A stretch of 41,926 bases of DNA, from positions 1 through 41,926 of the forward strand of contig JADMKK010000007.1 of NCBI GenBank assembly GCA_015478895.1, in the 5' to 3' direction. Positions within the stretch are counted from its first letter, which is position 1. The number at the start of each line of letters is the position of its first letter. Below are positions 8,366 to 17,386 of this stretch, piece by piece. The position numbers and the translations under genes are program-made. This stretch comes from Comamonas sp. Lineage in GTDB: Bacteria > Pseudomonadota > Gammaproteobacteria > Burkholderiales > Burkholderiaceae_C. The notes under the pieces were generated by a model. It had not been told where the DNA came from, did not search any database, and saw only the letters and a program-made list of their open reading frames with translations.

Positions 8366-10075
8366 ATGCTTTCTGTCAAACAAGAATTGCTCACCGCGCT
8401 GGCGGCTGAGCTCGAAACCCTCTCCCCTGGCGCTGGCGCACGCGCTGCGTTTGAAAACCCCAAAGTGGCAGCCCATGGCGATTTCGCTTGTACGGCAGCC
8501 ATGCAACTGGCCAAGCCCCTGAAGGCCAACCCGCGCGCATTGGGCGAGCAGCTCAAGGCCGCGCTGGAAGCCGCGCCTTCCTTCCAAAAGTGGGTGGACG
8601 CGATTGAGATTGCCGGCCCCGGCTTTTTGAACATTCGCTTGAAGCCCGCTGCCAAGCAGGAAATCATCCGCGAAGTGCTGGGACAGGCTGACAAGTTTGG
8701 CTACCAGGCCGACCGTGGTGAAAAGATACTGGTGGAGTTTGTCTCTGCCAATCCCACCGGCCCCTTGCACGTGGGCCATGGCCGACAGGCTGCGATTGGC
8801 GATGCCATCAGCAATCTGTACGCCACCCAAGGCTGGAACGTGCACCGCGAGTTCTATTACAACGATGCGGGCGTACAGATTGACACCTTGACCAAGTCCA
8901 CCCAGCTGCGCGCCAAGGGCTTCAAGCCCGGTGACGAGTGCTGGCCCATCGACAGCGAGAATCCGCTGGCCAAGAGTTTCTACAACGGTGATTACATCGC
9001 TGACATCGCTGCTGCGTTCCTCGCCAAAGAAACCATTCAGGCCGATGACCGTGTGTTTACTGCCAATGGCGATGTCGAGGACTACGACAACATCCGTCAG
9101 TTCGCCGTGGCTTATCTGCGCAATGAGCAGGACAAGGACTTGCAGGCCTTCCACCTGAAGTTTGACCAGTACTACCTCGAATCGAGCCTGTACGAAAACG
9201 GCCATGTCGAGGCAACCGTTCAACGCTTGATTGCCAATGGCAAGACCTACGAGCAGGACGGCGCGCTGTGGCTCAAGTCCACCGACTACGGTGATGACAA
9301 AGACCGTGTGATGCGCAAGACCGACGGCGGCTACACCTACTTTGTGCCTGATGTGGCCTACCACATCCAGAAATTCCAGCGTGGCTTTACCAAGGTGGTG
9401 AACATCCAGGGCACCGACCACCACGGCACCATTGCCCGCGTGCGCGCTGGCCTGCAAGCTGCCGATGTGGGCATTCCTTCAGGCTACCCTGACTATGTGC
9501 TGCACACCATGATCCGTGTGGTGCGCAATGGCGAAGAAGTCAAGATCAGCAAGCGTGCAGGTTCCTACGTCACGCTGCGCGATCTGATCGAGTGGACCAG
9601 CAAGGACGCCGTGCGCTTCTTCCTGCTGAGTCGCAAGCCCGACACCGAGTACACCTTTGACGTGGACTTGGCCGTGGCGCAGAACAACGACAACCCCGTG
9701 TTCTACGTGCAGTACGCGCACGCCCGTATCCAGTCGGTGCTGCGCGCCTGGCAAGAGGCAGGCGGCGCTGGCGTGTCTGCGCTCAAGGAGGTAGGTCTGT
9801 CCGCGCTGGAAGGCCCGCAAGCCCAGGCGTTGATGCTGCTGTTGGCCAAATACCCCGAAATGCTGACCGCTGCCGCTGCGGGCAATGCCCCGCATGACGT
9901 CACTTTCTACCTGCGTGATTTGGCTTCCGCCTACCACAGCTACTACGACGCAGAGCGTATTCTGGTGGATGACGAACCGGTGAAACTGGCACGTCTGGCA
10001 CTGGTCGCGGCGACCGCGCAAGTGCTGCACAATGGTTTGGCTGTGCTGGGTGTGGATGCACCTGAGCGCATGTAA
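8366..10075 (+). CDS. argS: Arginyl-tRNA synthetase
   Basis: 569-residue class I aminoacyl-tRNA synthetase that charges tRNA-Arg in the cytoplasm. The N-terminal Arg-tRNA recognition domain covers about 110 residues. The catalytic domain has the HIGH motif as HVGH in [17 protein letters not shown] and the KMSK-like motif as VKISKRAG, the form usual in ArgRS. The DALR anticodon-binding domain is at the C-terminus ([12 protein letters not shown], then [11 protein letters not shown] and [18 protein letters not shown]). Length matches the family. It begins a run of housekeeping genes on the plus strand. No strong Shine–Dalgarno is visible before the ATG. Confidence 0.97.
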   Translation: MLSVKQELLTALAAELETLSPGAGARAAFENPKVAAHGDFACTAAMQLAKPLKANPRALGEQLKAALEAAPSFQKWVDAIEIAGPGFLNIRLKPAAKQEIIREVLGQADKFGYQADRGEKILVEFVSANPTGPLHVGHGRQAAIGDAISNLYATQGWNVHREFYYNDAGVQIDTLTKSTQLRAKGFKPGDECWPIDSENPLAKSFYNGDYIADIAAAFLAKETIQADDRVFTANGDVEDYDNIRQFAVAYLRNEQDKDLQAFHLKFDQYYLESSLYENGHVEATVQRLIANGKTYEQDGALWLKSTDYGDDKDRVMRKTDGGYTYFVPDVAYHIQKFQRGFTKVVNIQGTDHHGTIARVRAGLQAADVGIPSGYPDYVLHTMIRVVRNGEEVKISKRAGSYVTLRDLIEWTSKDAVRFFLLSRKPDTEYTFDVDLAVAQNNDNPVFYVQYAHARIQSVLRAWQEAGGAGVSALKEVGLSALEGPQAQALMLLLAKYPEMLTAAAAGNAPHDVTFYLRDLASAYHSYYDAERILVDDEPVKLARLALVAATAQVLHNGLAVLGVDAPERM

Positions 10076-10107
10076 AACGAACAACAAACGACGTGACAGG
10101 CGGTTTT

Positions 10108-10758
10108 ATGTACAAGCAGCAGCGCGGAGGCACTATCTTGGGCCTCATCATTGGCGTGGTTCTCGGCTTGGGGATTGCATTGGGGGTAGCGGTTTATGTG
10201 ACCAAAGTACCCGTTCCTTTTCTCAATAAGGGAGACCAACGCAACACCGAGACGACCGAGGCCGAACGCAATCGCAATTGGGATCCGAATTCGCCGCTCT
10301 ATGGCAACAGCCCCGTACGGCCTGCGCCAGCAGCGCCTGCGGAGTTGGCGCCTGTGCCTTCGGTACCAGTGGCTGAGCCTTCGGCCCCGGTTGCGCCTGC
10401 AGCTGCACAGCCAGATCCATTGGGTGATTTGGCCAACGCGAAGCTCAAAGCTGCCGAAGCCAAGGCAGCTGCTACTGCTGCTCCAACCGCGAGTGCGCCT
10501 GGCGCAAATACGGGGGCTGATGGCTTTAACTATTTTGTGCAAGCCGGTGCATTTCGCACCCAGGGTGACGCCGACGCACAGCGCGCCAAGCTGGCGATGC
10601 TGGGCTGGGAGGCGCGCATCAGTGAGCGCGAGCAAAATGGTCGCCCAGTGTTTCGTGTCCGTGTAGGCCCGTTTGCCAAGCGCGGTGATGCTGAGCAGCT
10701 CAAGCAAAAGCTCGATGGAGCTGGTGTAGATTCCGCCTTGGTCCGTGTGCAGCAGTGA
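10108..10758 (+). CDS. SPOR domain protein (FtsN-like)
   Basis: 216-residue single-pass inner membrane protein. The N-terminal basic segment YKQQRGG precedes a transmembrane helix (TILGLIIGVVLGLGIALGVAVYV). A proline/alanine-rich periplasmic linker follows (about residues 60–130), then a SPOR domain at the C-terminus (YFVQAGAFRTQGDADAQRAKL to FRVRVGPFAKRGDAEQLKQKL). SPOR domains bind denuded septal peptidoglycan, so a role in cell division is likely. I prefer ATG 10108, preceded by AGGCGG, over the in-frame GTG at 10093. The gene lies 33 bases behind argS and just before dsbA, an order I know from Burkholderiales. Confidence 0.9.
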   Translation: MYKQQRGGTILGLIIGVVLGLGIALGVAVYVTKVPVPFLNKGDQRNTETTEAERNRNWDPNSPLYGNSPVRPAPAAPAELAPVPSVPVAEPSAPVAPAAAQPDPLGDLANAKLKAAEAKAAATAAPTASAPGANTGADGFNYFVQAGAFRTQGDADAQRAKLAMLGWEARISEREQNGRPVFRVRVGPFAKRGDAEQLKQKLDGAGVDSALVRVQQ

Positions 10759-10812
10759 ACTTTTTGAGCCTTGCAGGCTCAGATCCCCATATCTCGTTAA
10801 GGAGTCTCTTTG

Positions 10813-11460
10813 ATGCAACGCCGCCAGTTTTCTTTGGCTGCAGCCACGGCTGCTAGTTCCATGGCTTTGGGCACTTCCAGTGTTTTTGCCCAAGCTGCAG
10901 CCCCGAAAGAGGGTAAAGAGTACCTGCGCCTTTCCAAGCCTGCGCCCACAGACGCTGGGGCGAGCAAGGTGGAGGTGGTGGAATTCTTCTGGTACAGCTG
11001 CCCGCATTGCAATGCGTTTGAGCCCACATTCGCTGCATGGAAGCAAAAAACGCCTGCCGACGTCGTGGTGCAGCGCGTGCCCGTGGCATTTAACGCCAGC
11101 TTTGTGCCCCAGCAAAAACTGTACTACGCCCTGCAGGCCATGGACAACTTTGACGCACTGCATGTCAAGGTGTTCCACGCCATTCATGTGGAGCGCAACA
11201 AGCTGGCCAAGGATGAAGACATCTTCAACTGGGTGGCCAAGCAAGGTGTGGATGTGAACAAGTTCAAGGAAGTCTACAACTCGTTCAGCGTCTCCAACCA
11301 GGTACGCAAGGCCACTGCGCTGCAGCAAGCCTATGACGTCGAAGGCGTTCCTTCCATGGGCGTGGCCGGCCGTTACTACACGGATGGCCCACGTGCTGGC
11401 AACATGACCAACGTGCTGCAAGTGGTGGATTACTTGGTGGCGCAGAGCCGTAAGGCCTGA
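10813..11460 (+). CDS. dsbA: Thiol:disulfide interchange protein DsbA
   Basis: 215-residue periplasmic oxidoreductase that introduces disulfide bonds into exported proteins. A signal sequence of about 26 residues (MQRRQFSLAAATAASSMALG then TSSVFA) is followed by the thioredoxin fold with the active site C63-PH-C66 in WYSCPHCNAFEP and the cis-Pro loop GVPSMGV. RRQF followed by a hydrophobic stretch is compatible with Tat as well as Sec export. AAGGAG at 10799–10804 supports ATG 10813 over the adjacent TTG. A strong terminator follows at 11501. Length fits the DsbA/DsbL family. The electron acceptor DsbB is not in the window. Confidence 0.94.
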   Translation: MQRRQFSLAAATAASSMALGTSSVFAQAAAPKEGKEYLRLSKPAPTDAGASKVEVVEFFWYSCPHCNAFEPTFAAWKQKTPADVVVQRVPVAFNASFVPQQKLYYALQAMDNFDALHVKVFHAIHVERNKLAKDEDIFNWVAKQGVDVNKFKEVYNSFSVSNQVRKATALQQAYDVEGVPSMGVAGRYYTDGPRAGNMTNVLQVVDYLVAQSRKA

Positions 11461-11500
11461 GCCAGCAGCAAGGGCTGACTTCGCCCTGAACCTGTCGCGA

Positions 11501-11526
11501 AGCCCGCTGAATGCGGGCTTTTTACA
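11501..11526 (+). terminator. Rho-independent terminator behind dsbA
   Basis: AGCCCGC, loop TGAAT, GCGGGCT, then a T run. It separates the argS–dsbA unit from the lptA–lptB–rpoN unit. Confidence 0.85.
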
Positions 11527-11547
11527 TGCTTTTGCAGGCAGCATGAC

Positions 11548-11553
11548 TACAAT
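11548..11553 (+). promoter_or_regulatory. Possible −10 box upstream of lptA
   Basis: TACAAT lies 24 bases before ATG 11578 and directly in front of the alternative ATG at 11554. If used, transcription would start near 11560, which favours 11578 as the lptA start. No good −35 at the right spacing was seen. Confidence 0.3.
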
Positions 11554-11577
11554 ATGCTGCAAGAAACGTGCCCTGCT

Positions 11578-12222
11578 ATGACACCTCAATTCATCTCCTG
11601 CCTCTTATTGACGGCCCTTTGCGGGTTTGGTGGCGTAGCGCACGCTGAGCGCGCCGACCGCGACAAGCCTATGAACATTGAGGCAGATGCTTTGCGCCAC
11701 GACGAGCTCAAGCAGACCAGCGTGTTCACCGGCAACGTGGTACTGACCAAAGGCTCCATCGTGTTGCGTGGTGCGCAGCTGGATGTGCGCCAGGATGCTG
11801 AAGGCTACCAATACGGCGTTGCCACGGAAGAAAAAGGCAAGCGAGCCTTCTTTCGCCAAAAGCGCGACACCGCACCCGGAGCCCCGGAAGAGTATGTAGA
11901 AGGCGAAGGCGAAGTCATTGAGTACAACGGCAAGACCGATGACGTGAAGCTGATTCGCCGTGGCCAGCTGCGCCGCTATACGGGTGGCAAGCTCAGTGAT
12001 GACATCATGGGCAGCGTCATTACCTATAACAACCTCACCGACGTTTTTACGGTCGATGGTGAAAAGCGCAGCAATCTGCCTTCCTCGGCGCCCGCAAGTT
12101 CCGGTGGTCGTGTGCGGGCCATCATGGCACCCAAAGCAACACCCAATGTGGCACCTGCCCCAGCAGCGGTACCTGCGCAGCCTCTACAGCCCTCGGGCGA
12201 ATTGAATTTGCAGGGCCAGTAA
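11578..12222 (+). CDS. lptA: LPS transport periplasmic protein LptA (OstA-like)
   Basis: 214-residue periplasmic protein that bridges inner and outer membrane for lipopolysaccharide export. ATG 11578 gives a clean signal peptide, [20 protein letters not shown] ending AHA. The alternative ATG at 11554 would add eight unlikely residues. The mature part has the OstA/LptA beta-jellyroll pattern ([75 protein letters not shown]), followed by a proline/alanine-rich tail of about 50 residues that is probably disordered. Eight bases separate it from lptB, so the two are co-transcribed, as in most proteobacteria. Confidence 0.93.
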   Translation: MTPQFISCLLLTALCGFGGVAHAERADRDKPMNIEADALRHDELKQTSVFTGNVVLTKGSIVLRGAQLDVRQDAEGYQYGVATEEKGKRAFFRQKRDTAPGAPEEYVEGEGEVIEYNGKTDDVKLIRRGQLRRYTGGKLSDDIMGSVITYNNLTDVFTVDGEKRSNLPSSAPASSGGRVRAIMAPKATPNVAPAPAAVPAQPLQPSGELNLQGQ

Positions 12223-12230
12223 AAGAGAGT

Positions 12231-13019
12231 ATGGGCAAGATGCAAGATACCGTCACAAGCACCCCAGCAGACGCTGCCGTCAGCAAACTGGAAGCGCGCC
12301 ATTTGGCGAAGTCCTATGGCAGCCGCAAGGTGGTCAAGGACGTGTCCATTACGGTGCGAAAAGGCGAAGTGGTGGGCTTGCTCGGCCCCAATGGCGCAGG
12401 CAAAACCACGTCGTTTTATATGATTGTGGGCCTGGTGCGCAGCGATGGTGGCGATGTGTGGATCGATGGTCAGCCCGTGGGCAATATGCCAATCCACCAG
12501 CGCTCACGCCTGGGGCTTTCGTATCTGCCGCAAGAGGCGTCGATCTTTCGCAAGCTCAATGTCGAAGACAACGTGCGTGCCGTGCTGGAATTGCAAAAGG
12601 ATGCCGCAGGCAAATCACTCACAAAAACTCAGATTGAGCAGCAACTGACCAACCTGCTGCAAGAGTTGCGGGTAGAGCATTTGCGCAAGTCGCCATCTCT
12701 GGCCTTGTCAGGTGGCGAACGCCGCCGCGTGGAAATTGCCCGAGCACTGGCAACCAACCCGCGCTTTATCTTGCTGGATGAGCCGTTTGCCGGCATCGAC
12801 CCGATTGCCGTGATCGAGATCCAGCGAATCATCGGTTTCTTGAAGGGTCGCGGCATAGGCGTGCTCATTACCGATCACAACGTACGTGAAACACTGGGTA
12901 TTTGTGACCATGCGTTCATCATTAGTGATGGCAAAGTGCTCGCAAAGGGAACCCCCGAAGAAATCGTAGAGAACGCTGATGTAAGGCGGGTCTATCTGGG
13001 TGAACATTTCAGGATGTAG
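12231..13019 (+). CDS. lptB: LPS export ABC transporter ATPase LptB
   Basis: 262-residue cytoplasmic ATPase of the LptB2FGC machine that drives lipopolysaccharide extraction. All ABC motifs are present: Walker [11 protein letters not shown]-loop in [20 protein letters not shown], signature LSGGERRR, Walker [13 protein letters not shown] and the switch histidine in [11 protein letters not shown]. The N-terminus is about 20 residues longer than E. coli LptB, with a second possible start at 12240. AAGAGAG precedes the ATG. It follows lptA by 8 bases and precedes rpoN, the classical lptA-lptB-rpoN order. Confidence 0.97.
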   Translation: MGKMQDTVTSTPADAAVSKLEARHLAKSYGSRKVVKDVSITVRKGEVVGLLGPNGAGKTTSFYMIVGLVRSDGGDVWIDGQPVGNMPIHQRSRLGLSYLPQEASIFRKLNVEDNVRAVLELQKDAAGKSLTKTQIEQQLTNLLQELRVEHLRKSPSLALSGGERRRVEIARALATNPRFILLDEPFAGIDPIAVIEIQRIIGFLKGRGIGVLITDHNVRETLGICDHAFIISDGKVLAKGTPEEIVENADVRRVYLGEHFRM

Positions 13020-13062
13020 CCAGATACGCAGTAGGTTCTCACGATCAAAAACAACAAGGTTT

Positions 13063-13069
13063 GAGGGAG
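13063..13069 (+). promoter_or_regulatory. Ribosome binding site for the TTG start of rpoN
   Basis: GAGGGAG lies 7 bases before TTG at 13077. No ATG gives the conserved N-terminus of sigma-54, so the TTG is the likely start. Confidence 0.65.
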
Positions 13070-13076
13070 TACAGCG

Positions 13077-14654
13077 TTGAAGCCAGGTTTGTCTCTGCGG
13101 GTCTCACAGCATTTGGCGTTGACACCGCAACTGCAGCAATCCATTCGCCTCTTGCAGCTATCAACGCTGGAGCTTTCTCAGGAAGTCGAGCAAATGCTCG
13201 ACGACAACCCTTTTCTCGAACTCGCCACCGAAGATATTCCGCAGGACGAGCCCAGCGCTGCGGCAGACAGCTTGCTTGAGGCCGATGTCTATGCCGCGGA
13301 CGAAGCTTCATATTCCATAGCTGATAGCCCTAGTGCAGCAAGCGCTGAAGGCCAAAAAGACCAAGATTTATCCACGCCCGATGCCGATATGCCCAGCGAT
13401 TGGGAGGGTGATGGCAGTGCGGAGATGGGTGCTGACGACGGTGAGTGGGGCGGAGATGCCGCAGCGCGAGGAAGTCGCAATAATGATGACGATGCACCCA
13501 CTGCGCTGGATCTTGCGGGCGCGCACGAATCGCTGACCGACTATCTGCTGCAGCAATCCTTGTCCTTGCGCCTGTCGGAACTGGATCGCTGTGCACTGCG
13601 TTTTCTGATCGAGAACCTCAACGACGATGGCTATCTGGAAGAGTCCTTACAAGAGTTGGCGCAAGGCTTGGCAGGCACCGAAGACCTTGAACAACTGGAA
13701 GAGTTGGTACACCGCTTTACGGTGGCGCTGCGCTTGCTGCAATCGCTGGAGCCGGTCGGTGTCGGCGCGCGCGATCTGGGGGAATGTCTGCGTTTGCAGT
13801 TGCAGCACTTAACAGCGCAGCAAGGCAGTGATGAATCGCAGGCCGTGGCCCTGCAGCTGTGCGCCCAGCCCCTTGAGCTTTTGGCGCGGCGCGATGTGCG
13901 CAAACTCATGCAAGCGTGTGGCTTGCCCGAGGCGAAAGTACGTACTGCGCTGGGGGTGATTGCACGGCTCGAACCCAAGCCAGGACGGCGCTTTGTGGAT
14001 GTGGAGCGCCACATCATCGTGCCCGATGTGATCGTCAAGAAAACGCTGCGCCGTGGAGGCGATGGCATGGCTGTGTTCAATGTACAGCTCAATCCTGATG
14101 TCATGCCGAAGTTGCGGGTGCATGAAATTTACGCCGGCGCGCTGCGCGGCCATAAAGGCAGCGAAGGCCATGCGGCTCTGCAGCAACGCCTGCAGGAAGC
14201 ACGCTGGTTCATCAAAAACGTGCAGCAGCGCTTTGACACGATCTTGCGGGTGTCCAAGGCGATTGTGGAGCGGCAGAAAAACTTCTTTGTGCATGGTGAG
14301 CTGGCCATGCGCCCCTTGGTGCTGCGTGACATTGCCGATGAGCTGGGCCTGCACGAATCCACCATCAGCCGCGTGACCACGGCCAAGTACATGTCCACGC
14401 CGCAAGGCACCTATGAGCTCAAGTTTTTCTTTGGTTCGGGCCTGGGCACTGAGACCGGTGGCAATGCCTCCAGCACGGCGGTGCGGGCACTGATCAAGCA
14501 GTTTGTCAGCGCGGAAAATAGTAAAAAACCGTTGTCTGACAGCCAGATTGCCGACATGCTCAAAGAGCAGGGTATTGAGTGCGCACGCCGGACGGTGGCG
14601 AAATACCGGGAGGCGCTCAGGATCGCTCCCGCAAATTTGCGCAAAGCGTTGTAA
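13077..14654 (+). CDS. rpoN: RNA polymerase sigma-54 factor RpoN
   Basis: 525-residue alternative sigma factor for −24/−12 promoters, which need enhancer-binding ATPases. Region I is at residues 1–50 (LSLRVSQHLALTPQLQQSIR then LLQLSTLEL). Region II, residues 51–150, is acidic and variable. The core-binding domain follows, then the HTH region and the RpoN box ARRTVAKYRE near the C-terminus (GIECARRTVAKYREALRI). The start is TTG behind GAGGGAG. Unusually, codons 81–94 (IADSPSAASAEGQK) coincide with a copy of the interspersed hairpin repeat, which keeps the frame and lies in the tolerant region II. It follows lptB by 57 bases and is followed by a hairpin terminator about 100 bases downstream. 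Confidence 0.97.
   Translation: MKPGLSLRVSQHLALTPQLQQSIRLLQLSTLELSQEVEQMLDDNPFLELATEDIPQDEPSAAADSLLEADVYAADEASYSIADSPSAASAEGQKDQDLSTPDADMPSDWEGDGSAEMGADDGEWGGDAAARGSRNNDDDAPTALDLAGAHESLTDYLLQQSLSLRLSELDRCALRFLIENLNDDGYLEESLQELAQGLAGTEDLEQLEELVHRFTVALRLLQSLEPVGVGARDLGECLRLQLQHLTAQQGSDESQAVALQLCAQPLELLARRDVRKLMQACGLPEAKVRTALGVIARLEPKPGRRFVDVERHIIVPDVIVKKTLRRGGDGMAVFNVQLNPDVMPKLRVHEIYAGALRGHKGSEGHAALQQRLQEARWFIKNVQQRFDTILRVSKAIVERQKNFFVHGELAMRPLVLRDIADELGLHESTISRVTTAKYMSTPQGTYELKFFFGSGLGTETGGNASSTAVRALIKQFVSAENSKKPLSDSQIADMLKEQGIECARRTVAKYREALRIAPANLRKAL
13317..13358 (+). repeat. Hairpin repeat copy inside the rpoN coding region
   Basis: The sequence ATAGCTGATAGCCCTAGTGC followed by AGCAAGCGCTGAAGGCCAAAAA has the plan of the other copies: ATAGCTG, a (T)GCCCT arm, a short loop, an AGCGCT arm, and a GGCCAAAAA tail. 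It is read in frame as IADSPSAASAEGQK (residues 81–94 of RpoN). The arms are mismatched compared with intergenic copies, consistent with an old insertion adapted to coding. Confidence 0.5.
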
Positions 14655-14757
14655 GCGGACGGAGCAACCCACTGTATTTGTGTTGGTTTGTACTTGCTCT
14701 CCAGATAAGCTTGGCATCGCCGTTTTAGAATGCGCGCGGTATTGAAAGAAGATATAT

Positions 14758-14785
14758 GCGCTGCCTAGGCAGCGCTTTCTTTTTG
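14758..14785 (+). terminator. Rho-independent terminator between rpoN and rbsB
   Basis: The 18-base palindrome GCGCTGCCTAGGCAGCGC at 14758–14775 is followed by TTTCTTTTTG. It ends transcription from rpoN. It lies only about 57 bases before the rbsB start, so it could also act as an attenuator for a promoter placed upstream of it. Confidence 0.75.
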
Positions 14786-14842
14786 TCAGGCTGTAACCCG
14801 CTTGTAACCCAATTGGGTGCATTCAACGTCCGGAGAATTGCT

Positions 14843-15787
14843 ATGCAACAACGTCGTCACACTCTTTTGGCTATTGGTGCCGCCGCGCTGGCCGCTTTTG
14901 GTGCTTTTGCACCTGTCGCCCAGGCACAAGAAAAGCCCAAGGTGGCACTGGTGATGAAGTCGCTGGCCAATGAGTTTTTCCGCACGATGGAAGACGGTGC
15001 CAAGGCCCACAACAAAGAGCACAAAAATTATGTGTTGGTGAGCAACGGCATCAAGAACGAGACTGACACCGCAGCACAAATCAAGATGGTCGAGCAGATG
15101 GTGGCTCAGAAGGCGCAGGCCATCGTGATCGCTCCTGCCGACTCCAAGGCACTGGTGCCCGTGCTCAAGAATGCAGTGGACAAGGGCGTGATCGTCGTGA
15201 ATATCGATAACCGTCTGGATCCTGAAGCGCTCAAGGAAAAGAACCTGAACATTCCTTTTGTTGGCCCTGACAACCGCATCGGCGCCAAGCTGGTGGGCGA
15301 GCGTTTGGCGCAAGAGCTCAAGGCCGGTGACAAGGTGGGCATCATCGAAGGCGTGTCGACCACCACCAACGCACAACTGCGTACGGCTGGTTTCAAGGAT
15401 GCCATGGACGCTGCCAAGATGAACATCGTTGGCATCCAATCTGGCAATTGGGAAATCGCCAATGGCAACACCGTGGCTGCCGGCATGATGCGCGAGAACC
15501 CCGAGTTGAAGGCCTTGCTGGCTGGTAATGACTCCATGGCGCTGGGCGCGGTCGCTGCAGTGCGTGCGGCAGGCAAGACTGGCAAAGTGATTGTGGTCGG
15601 TTACGACAACATCCAGGCCATCAAGCCGATGATCAAGGATGGTCGCGTGCTGGCGACTGCTGACCAGTACGCTGCCAAGCAGGCTGCTTTTGGCATTGAA
15701 GTGGCGTTGAAGGCCATCCAAGAAAAGACGCCCCAAGCTCAGTTGCCTGCCGAAGTGAAAACGGACGTGGTACTGGTTACGAAGTAA
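14843..15787 (+). CDS. rbsB: Ribose/sugar ABC transporter periplasmic binding protein
   Basis: 314-residue periplasmic receptor of the RbsB family (periplasmic binding protein 1 fold). A signal peptide runs to about residue 30 (MQQRRHTLLAIGAAALAAFG, then AFAPVAQAQ). The mature protein shows LVMKSLANEFFRTMEDGAKAH, AIVIAPADSKALVPVLK, VVNIDNRLDPEAL, LAGNDSMALGAVAAVRAAG and VVGYDNIQAIKPMIKDGRVLATADQ, all typical of pentose/hexose binders. GGAG at 14832–14835 sets the start. It is the first gene of the operon with rbsA, rbsC, rbsK and rbsD. Ribose is inferred from rbsK and rbsD; the binding residues alone do not prove it. Confidence 0.92.
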   Translation: MQQRRHTLLAIGAAALAAFGAFAPVAQAQEKPKVALVMKSLANEFFRTMEDGAKAHNKEHKNYVLVSNGIKNETDTAAQIKMVEQMVAQKAQAIVIAPADSKALVPVLKNAVDKGVIVVNIDNRLDPEALKEKNLNIPFVGPDNRIGAKLVGERLAQELKAGDKVGIIEGVSTTTNAQLRTAGFKDAMDAAKMNIVGIQSGNWEIANGNTVAAGMMRENPELKALLAGNDSMALGAVAAVRAAGKTGKVIVVGYDNIQAIKPMIKDGRVLATADQYAAKQAAFGIEVALKAIQEKTPQAQLPAEVKTDVVLVTK

Positions 15788-15796
15788 AGGCGAGTC

Positions 15797-17368
15797 ATGG
15801 CATCCCCCACCTCTGCGAATCGCGGCAACGTGGTCATGCACCTTGAAGGCATCGGCAAAGATTACGGTGACAGTACCGTGCTGGATGGCGTAAGTCTTGA
15901 CTTGCGCGCTGGTGAAGTGCTGGCGCTCACGGGCGAAAACGGCGCGGGCAAAAGCACTTGCTCGAAGATCATGTGTGGACTGGTCACCGCTTCGCGTGGC
16001 CGTATGACGCTCATGGGCCAGTCTTTTGCTCCCGTGTCGCGTACCGATGCGGAGCAACAAGGCGTGCGCATGGTGCTGCAGGAGCTGGGGCTGGTGAATA
16101 CGCTCAGCGTGGCGGAGAACCTGCTGCTCGATCGTTTGCCACATCGCTTTGGCATGGTGGACCGCCATCGCCTGAACGAACTGGCGCGCGAGCAACTGGC
16201 CAAAATGGGTTTGAATCACATTGACCCCCGCACCCAAGTGTCCAGGCTGGGCATTGGTATGCAGCAAATGGTGGAAATTGCGCGCAATTTGCGTGACGGT
16301 AACCGTGTTTTAGTGCTCGATGAGCCCACGGCCATGCTGACCGCGAAAGAAATTGAGCACCTGTTCCAGCAGATTGACCTGATGAAAGCGCAGGGCGTGG
16401 CGCTGGTTTATGTGTCGCACCGTCTGGAGGAGTTGCAGCGCGTGTGCGAACGCGCCGCGGTGCTGCGCGATGGTCGTCTGGTGGACGTATTGCAAATGCA
16501 AGGCCTGTCTGAAGCGACGCTGGTGGAGCGCATGGTGGGTCGCCACGTGGAAACGTTGGACGAAAAGCCCCGCCGCCCAGCGGGCCCAGTGCTGATGCGC
16601 GCGCAAAACATGTCGCGCGGCGAGGCCGTAAAAGATGTGAGTTTTGAGCTGCATGCCGGTGAAGTACTGGGTGTGGCTGGCCTGGTGGGTGCTGGGCGCA
16701 CTGAACTGCTGCGCCTTTTGTATGGCGCTGACAAGGCCGAGACGGGTTTGATTGAGCTAACCGGCCAGCACCCCGACCAAAAAGCACAAACCGTATCGCC
16801 CAATTGGCGCAGTCCCATGCAGGCGGTGCGCGCAGGCATCGGGCTGATTACGGAAGACCGCAAAGCCCAAGGCTTGTTGCTGCCCCAATCCATTCGTGTG
16901 AATACCTCGCTAAGCCATTTGGGGGCGGTGTCGGGTGGCGGCTGGCTGAACCGCAACCGCGAAGCACAACTGGCCAAGCAAATGGTGCAGCGCCTGCGGG
17001 TGCGTTCGTTCAATGCCGAGCAGCCTGTAGGCACGCTCAGCGGCGGCAACCAGCAAAAAGTGATTTTTGCGCGCTGGCTGCACCGGGATTGCCCAGTGGT
17101 CTTGCTGGACGAGCCCACGCGCGGCGTAGACGTTGGGGCGCGCGCTGATCTCTATGCCGAGATCAACACCATGACCGATCAAGGCAAGGCCGTGATGGTG
17201 GTGTCCAGTGACATGCGCGAGCTGATGGAGCTGTGTGACCGCATCGCAGTCATGTACCAAGGCCGCATTGTCGCCACCTTTGAGCGTGGCCACTGGAGCC
17301 AGAAAGCCTTGCTTGCCGCCGCCTTCGGCGACGTTGGTGAAGAAGAAACCGCAGCAATTGCGGCTTAA
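15797..17368 (+). CDS. rbsA: Ribose ABC transporter ATP-binding protein
   Basis: 523-residue cytoplasmic ATPase with two fused ABC domains, as in RbsA/MglA. Domain 1 has Walker A GENGAGKST, signature LGIGMQQMVEIAR and Walker B VLVLDEPTAML. Domain 2 has the degenerate Walker A GLVGAGRTE usual for this family, signature LSGGNQQKVIFARWL and Walker B VVLLDEPTRGVD. The signature of domain 1 is degenerate (LGIG instead of LSVG). It follows rbsB by 9 bases and precedes the permease by 18 bases, so all belong to one transcript. Confidence 0.94.
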   Translation: MASPTSANRGNVVMHLEGIGKDYGDSTVLDGVSLDLRAGEVLALTGENGAGKSTCSKIMCGLVTASRGRMTLMGQSFAPVSRTDAEQQGVRMVLQELGLVNTLSVAENLLLDRLPHRFGMVDRHRLNELAREQLAKMGLNHIDPRTQVSRLGIGMQQMVEIARNLRDGNRVLVLDEPTAMLTAKEIEHLFQQIDLMKAQGVALVYVSHRLEELQRVCERAAVLRDGRLVDVLQMQGLSEATLVERMVGRHVETLDEKPRRPAGPVLMRAQNMSRGEAVKDVSFELHAGEVLGVAGLVGAGRTELLRLLYGADKAETGLIELTGQHPDQKAQTVSPNWRSPMQAVRAGIGLITEDRKAQGLLLPQSIRVNTSLSHLGAVSGGGWLNRNREAQLAKQMVQRLRVRSFNAEQPVGTLSGGNQQKVIFARWLHRDCPVVLLDEPTRGVDVGARADLYAEINTMTDQGKAVMVVSSDMRELMELCDRIAVMYQGRIVATFERGHWSQKALLAAAFGDVGEEETAAIAA

Positions 17369-17386
17369 AAAACTATCGAATTACGT

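Noticed and set aside
14720-14790. Small RNA or riboswitch upstream of rbsB
   Set aside because: TAGAAT at 14726 could be a −10 box, but there is no −35 at proper spacing and the transcript to the terminator would be only about 50 nt.
14786-16267. Long open frame on the minus strand opposite rbsB/rbsA
   Set aside because: Histidine/glutamine-rich translation typical of an antisense frame of GC-rich genes; no start signal.
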